A model generated the notes under the pieces. It had not been told where the DNA came from. It saw only the letters and a list, made by a program, of their open reading frames with translations, and ran no database searches. From Monosiga brevicollis MX1 (Eukaryota; Opisthokonta; Choanoflagellata; Craspedida; Salpingoecidae), in NCBI RefSeq assembly GCF_000002865.3, contig NW_001865040.1:2414323-2438502 (forward strand): DNA of 24,180 nt, written 5' to 3'. How positions within the stretch are numbered: position 1 is the first letter of the stretch; each line of letters begins with the position of its first letter. This document shows, piece after piece, positions 19,444 to 24,180 of the stretch. The position numbers and the translations under genes are program-made.

Positions 19444-21845
19444 ATGGCAGCCAATGGACCGCTGGATGAGTCGACGGCCCGCAACTTGGCGCTGATCAGC
19501 GTTGGCGTGGAGAAAGGCCTGCCCGAGAAGAACTGCATGGCTGCCTGCACACTCTTGGCCAAAGACGTGCACGTCTCCAGCGCCATGATCATTGACACAG
19601 ACCTCATCGCCCACCTCACCTCCCTTCATCAAGCGGAGAGTAAGACCGGTCGCCTGTTGCATAAAGCGCTCGCACATTTCGACATTGAGCTGCCCCTGTC
19701 GTGCGTCAGGTATTTACACCACTTATCTGATCTGGCCGTGTGCGTAGAGCGCAAGCCCGTGCGCAAAGCCATCAAGCATGTTGTTTCGACTTGGATGAAT
19801 CGTGCCAGTCGCGACCAAGTAAGCGGCGCTGCACCATCCAGCCAAGGACCAGGTCTCGAGACACCTCACATTGGACTTGCATGTCAGGCTCCTCGTTTGC
19901 CACAGGCAAATCTGTCCTTGATGAACATGCAGCTCAAACAAGCCATCCTCAAGGAGCGGCAGCGCCTGAGCTCTCAAGCTGTACGGCATGGCATATCCGG
20001 CCAGACCAGCGAGCCGACATCTTTGCGTGACTTTTCCACCACCCGACTGCTTGCCCCCGTAAATAAGGAGCGCAAGGACAACAACAGTGTGCGCCGCCCC
20101 ACACTGCCCGGTCGCGTCCGTCCCCGTGCGGCGCCGCGCCCATCAACAGCCCCCACAACCGCAGATAGCACCGGCTCCGTGCCTACTTCAGCCGCTGCCT
20201 CCTCGTCGCCCACATCGCACGCCGCCGGGTCTACGCCACCTATCCCCACCCCGGCCACATTCTCACCCCGGCAACCGCACGGTACCAAGCCCACCAAGGC
20301 TTTACAGCGACCCCTGCCCACCTCGCTTGCCAAACCATCGATGCGTATGGGCATCCCCACACTCAAGGATCTCTGCTTGGAACGCCTCATCAGGTACTGT
20401 TTTTGTTGAACCCGTGTGCTCAGGCCTTATCCTCATTTTGAAATATGCCTCGCCCGTACCTCTCTTTCCCTCCCTCTTGGCACACACCTCGTTTGGACCC
20501 GGTGTCTTTGGTGATCAGGCACCACAGCCGCACTCACTCACTTCAAATACTTACTGCTCATTACACGGTGATGCTCGCGGCGCAGCTTACGGCATGACAT
20601 CGAAGAAGTCGGCGACCGTGTACCCATTGACCTAATGCGACCTGTTCTCGAGGCCTGCGATGAGATGTAAGGGCCCTCTGTTACCAATCAAAGCGCGCAA
20701 ATCCCACTGCATCTTAAGTGTTGCTTAGGATTCTGACCCATTTTCTCTTTCTTTTTTTTTTTTATTTGTTATTCACCTCAGTGACCTCGTACGCATCGAG
20801 AACGCCAACCCTCACCTGCTGGGTCAAGTAGACCATCGCTGGCGCGAGGTTTGAACCCGCCCTGCGAGCGCCGGCGTCAAACACCGCAATTTCTCCCCAT
20901 CGCACGGCTTGATGACTGTGGTTGGACATGCTCACGGTTGTCACACTTGAATGTAGATCTGCCTTGACAAGCTCTCCGAACGCGTACGCCGTGAGAAGCC
21001 TGCCGACCAGACCTGGCGTGACTGTTTCATCCAATAGTAAGACGAGACAATCACGGTCCCTATCCGCACTCATTCAACGGCACGCCCGCCATGCACCTCG
21101 GGGCTCACACTGCACCTACCCCGCATCGACCTGCCACCCACGATCCTCCGCGTACAAAAACATACAGCAAAGCTGGTCTAAAGCAAGCGCTTTCGCGTGC
21201 GGTCCAGCAACGCTCTGACCCAGACCTGACCACCAAGGTGGCTACTGCCAAAGACCTTCGTACCCTTGCCCGCACCACCCGAGACCAGCGACAGCAACAC
21301 GATCTAAACGTTGGCAAAGGCCGGCCCTCCAATGTGCAGCGGTACGTCATGCGCTGCAATGTATCATTGCGTGGCCATGCAACTCACCCATCGTCTGTCG
21401 CGCCAACGTATCTGGTCAGGCTATTGGGTATCGAGCCACGTGCAAACGTCGAGGCTGTGCACGTCAAAAAGCACGTGCATACCGTGCACAGCAGCCCCAC
21501 ACGAAGCAGCATTAGCAAGAACGCACCGACGCGAACCACTCCACCTCCGCGTCGCCCACGTGCCGGCGGGCAAGACGGTAGGTCTGTCGCATGTTGGCCG
21601 CTGGTTGAATTGAGCCCTGCCGACTCAATTTGAATTGCCTTCGCACAGCACTATCGGCAGCCTTGCTGGGTAAAGGCTCGAGCAGAAGCAGCAAGGCCCC
21701 GTCGCTGAAGCGATCCAACAGCGAGCAAATGTGTAAAGGCTGTGGCAAGGCCCGACGCCCAGGTGACCGTTTTTGCTCACAATGTGGCTGCGATGTGGCC
21801 ATCACTCCGAGCAAGCGTGCCAAAGCACCCCAGAAAACGACCTGA
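19444..21845 (+). CDS. ELOA: Elongin A-like transcription elongation factor with C-terminal zinc ribbon, 7-8 exons
   Basis: Elongin A is the active subunit of the Elongin (SIII) complex: it stimulates RNA polymerase II elongation and acts as substrate receptor of an Elongin BC-Cul5-Rbx2 ubiquitin ligase. Exons: 19444-20393, 20586-20666, 20782-20848, 20957-21036, 21168-21341, 21492-21577, 21649-21845; 544 residues if exon 1 is continuous. A likely extra intron, 19819-19905 (GTAAGC to GCCACAG, 87 bases, in frame either way), would give 515. Residues about 45-120 resemble the TFIIS N-terminal/LW bundle (HLTSLHQAESKTGRLL through AIKHVVSTWM). A Pro/Ser/Thr-rich linker leads to the BC-box TLKDLCLERL (306-315), then the Elongin-A domain: DIEEVGDRVPIDLMRPVLEA, DLVRIENANPHLLG, ICLDKLSERVRREKP. 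The last exon adds CKGC and, after ten residues, CSQC (508-525), a zinc-ribbon layout. The ATG follows a CACT repeat by about 80 bases. Confidence 0.87.
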
Positions 21846-22098
21846 GAACAGATTGCGTACGCACAAGGAAGCTAGAAGAATATGATGATGATTATTGAGC
21901 AAAGGCTGCCCTTTGGAATTGATGACTAAGGCTTTGCAATTCATGCCATTATGACTGCACGACAAGCCACAGCTTTCTGCTTTGCGGGAGCTTCACACCA
22001 AAACGCACGCAGCAACGATACCAACACAAAACATGCAGGGCGACAATGCCTGGACCCAAAGCCTAGATGCTTCATGGACATGGCAAGGCACTCGGCGC
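21846..22098. other. Convergent 3' spacer between Elongin A and SMARCAD1 genes
   Basis: Both genes end here. I see no conserved coding sequence beyond the two stop codons and no clear AATAAA. Confidence 0.5.
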
Positions 22099-24047
22099 CT
22101 ACTTGTCACTCTTGGGCGTGGCCAAAAACTCCTGGCTACTCTGGACTTTGACAATGTGTGCGTCATCCTTCTTAAGACCAGTCATATCGCGCTCCAGCTG
22201 TAACTTGGCCTCGGCTTTGGCCTGCATGTCCACCTCTACGGTCTCGTCGGCAATTAAGCGCACAATCTCGACGTTATCTGTTTGGCCTACCCGGTGGCAT
22301 CTGGGGAACAGGGCGCGGCCAGGACGCAATGAACAAGGAGTTTGAAGCGTGAGTGTCAGACAGACGGTCTTCGTGCACGGGAGTGTGCGCACATGGGTAT
22401 AGCAGGATCGCCATGACCTGACAACCTCTGCCTTCGAGTATCGCTTCGAGCGGACAACGTTGAAAAATCAAAGCGACGTACCGATCCTCAGCCTGCTTGT
22501 CATTGTACGGGTTAAAGTCAATGTCGTGAAGGACCACGGTGTTGGCCGCGGTGAGGTTGATGCCCAAGCCTCCAGCGCGGGTGGACAGAAGAAAGACAAA
22601 AATCTCCTCATCCTCATTGAACTGATCGATCAGGTCTTGTCTGAACACGTTCGTGCAGACACACCATGGTGAGGAAAGGAGTTGGGGTAAGCTACAGTGC
22701 ACACACCTTGCTGCAAATGACTCGCACTGGGTTGCGCAAACAAGGCTACAGGCACGCACCGTTCGGACACCGGCGTGCTGCCATCCAAGCGGATGAAGAC
22801 GTAGCCGCGACTGTTGATGGTGCACAAACGCTTGCATGAGTCATGGAGAAAAAGTTCAGACAGCAGAAGCTGCCACATGATCTCACCGTGTCAAGAAATC
22901 CTCGAGAATGTCCAACATGGTCGTAAACTATTTACAAAAAGGGGGCAGGGATGAGAGAAGCAGGGTACAGATGTGGTGTTCCCGCACATGTCACGCATCT
23001 CAGTTATTCTGGGTCGGGTTGGGGAACAAAAAAATGGGCTTTTACCTGGCTAAAAATGAGGACGCGAGCTTCATCTGCTTGCTTCTGGGCCAGCAAGTGC
23101 TCAAGCACTTTGAGCTTGCCTGCCTCGTCCACGACCTCGTCTCCAAGGCGAAACTTTTGCAAGGGTCGTGACTTGTTGCAGAGCTTCATCAACTCAAAGT
23201 CCGACATGACTGATGCACCATGCCACCATCAGGTAAGAAAAATAATTGTGGTCTTTTCTTTATGCTGCATTTTTCTGTTTTCTTAGTAGGCGGAAAGGAG
23301 GCTGCCATACACGCCGGGTGGATGGGTAGGTGCGTACGTACCTTGCATATCTTCGTAGACAGCCTGCTCGTCGCATTCGTCATAATGTGGATCACGCAAG
23401 ATTTGTTTCGCCATTTGAGCCAATTTATCGTCTTTGTAATGACAGCGGTGCAAAAGCGGGTGGTTGGCCATTTTGCGCAGCTGCATGAGCACGTTGTTGG
23501 TGCGCCCAGAAGGGTCCGCGGCCGAGGCCAATGCATCGGCCTCGCCTTCTGGTGTAGGGCTGCTAGCCTTGCTATCGGCGCGTGTAGCTTCCTCCATCAT
23601 TTTGCGCAAATCTGTCCCATACAGTGAGTGCTTGTTAGCACAGCGGGAAACAAATGCCCATGCAGCGGCAACAGGAGAAGGAAAAAGACGGGTATTTTTT
23701 TTTTTTTTTTAAAAAAAAGGGGGCGAGAGAAAGAAGCAACGGACCAGATGCAGCCTCGGCCTCTGCTTTGAGACGCTGGTACTCTGACTTTTGCTCTTCC
23801 GTCATGCTACATTCGATAACGCGGTAGCGCTTTGGAGGGAGTTGCGACAACACCTGGGACAAGGTTTCGAAAAAAAAAACAATCAATGAGGACTGGGTCG
23901 TTCCCTCGACCGCTGTGTCTGTTGGGAAAGCAAGCCCCAACACGTACGTCTTGTTTGAGTCGCCGCAAGACAAAAGGGGCCATGATGGCGCGGGCTCGCT
24001 TCACCAATGAGGCTTGCAGGTTGGCCTCGGCCGTTGTCCCACTTGAT
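22099..24047 (-). CDS. SMARCAD1: SMARCAD1/Fun30-type SNF2 remodeler, 3' part (5' end off window)
   Basis: SMARCAD1/Fun30 is a single-chain SNF2 ATPase that slides or evicts nucleosomes in heterochromatin maintenance and DNA-end resection. Exons: 24047-23948, 23853-23745, 23611-23342, 23209-23046, 22927-22887, 22810-22760, 22640-22482, 22300-22099; all phases agree and give about 365 residues. Present are the end of the first helicase lobe ([13 protein letters not shown]), [56 protein letters not shown] with [12 protein letters not shown], motif V ([12 protein letters not shown]), the subfamily signature [16 protein letters not shown] and motif VI (CHRVGQT). These strings fit SMARCAD1/Fun30 rather than ISWI, CHD or INO80. 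A roughly 30-residue acidic/Ser-rich insert ([15 protein letters not shown]) precedes NNVLMQL. The ATP-binding lobe with Walker motifs must lie beyond the right edge. It is convergent with Elongin A. Confidence 0.95.
23693..23718. repeat. Poly-T/poly-A hairpin-like tract in a SMARCAD1 intron
   Basis: A T run is followed directly by an A run, inside the intron between 23612 and 23744. On transcription it could form a short A-U stem. It may simply reflect two adjacent homopolymers. Confidence 0.6.
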
Positions 24048-24063
24048 CTGTCAAGAGCCAAGG

Positions 24064-24130
24064 TTGATTTGTGTGTGTGAGAGCGTGTATGTGTGTAATT
24101 GTGCGGGGATGTGTGTGTGTGTGTGTGTGA

Positions 24131-24180
<50 letters not shown>
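24064..24180. repeat. GT repeat followed by about 50 consecutive G at the right edge
   Basis: GT/TGTG dinucleotides lead through GAGGAGG to an unbroken G run that reaches the window end. The tract falls in an intron or 5' part of the SMARCAD1-like gene. A G run this long is hard to sequence and may mark a contig end or an assembly artefact. Confidence 0.9.

Noticed and set aside
20840-20885. GGTTTGAACCC string resembling a tRNA B box
   Set aside because: It lies at an Elongin A exon-intron boundary, and no A box or cloverleaf can be formed around it.
1-24180. A coordinated gene cluster or new defence-type system
   Set aside because: The genes belong to unrelated housekeeping pathways, are on alternating strands, and have their own spacers; nothing suggests joint function.

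Overview
The window is eukaryotic nuclear DNA: GC-rich, gene-dense, with short spliceosomal introns (about 50-190 bases in most models) and nine protein genes that alternate between strands. The gene content points to a unicellular relative of animals, most likely a choanoflagellate of the Monosiga type: an ADAM10/17-like membrane sheddase, Elongin A, SMARCAD1/Fun30, TELO2, PTRHD1, true tubulin-tyrosine ligase, a SMIM13-like single-pass protein, a WW protein and an RIIa/DPY-30-like protein. The taxon is an inference from gene content and architecture, not from a marker sequence.

Layout. 145-2104 (-): six-exon gene of unknown family ending in a charged coiled coil. 2246-2825 (+): PTRHD1, head-to-head with the previous gene across 141 bases. 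3094-7104 (-): TELO2, about 15 exons. 7838-8250 (-): SMIM13-like membrane protein. 9823-13273 (+): ADAM10/17-like metalloprotease, about 13 exons. 13920-15148 (-): tandem-WW protein. 15872-16662 (+): Ala/Pro-repeat protein with a C-terminal RIIa-like domain. 17173-18738 (-): tubulin-tyrosine ligase, intronless. 19444-21845 (+): Elongin A with a C-terminal zinc ribbon. 22099-24047 (-): 3' part of a SMARCAD1-like chromatin remodeler, running off the right edge through a dinucleotide repeat into about 50 consecutive G.

Exon models were built by hand by joining GT-AG boundaries that keep phase and extend family similarity. In eight genes every internal junction used is phase-consistent; two junctions, one in TELO2 and one in ADAM, are not clean and are reported as findings. 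Simple repeats (poly-T, GT, CT, CGT, CACT, a 30-base minisatellite) lie mostly near gene starts or in introns. I see no tRNA, rRNA, transposon or CRISPR.

The genes do not form one pathway. They are ordinary housekeeping genes (PIKK maturation, transcription elongation, nucleosome remodeling, tubulin modification, membrane shedding) with local oddities: an Elongin A with a zinc ribbon, two WW domains split by an intron at the same codon position, a start codon apparently created by splicing, a frequent C at donor position +4, and two probable frame problems. I found no evidence of a new multi-gene system.
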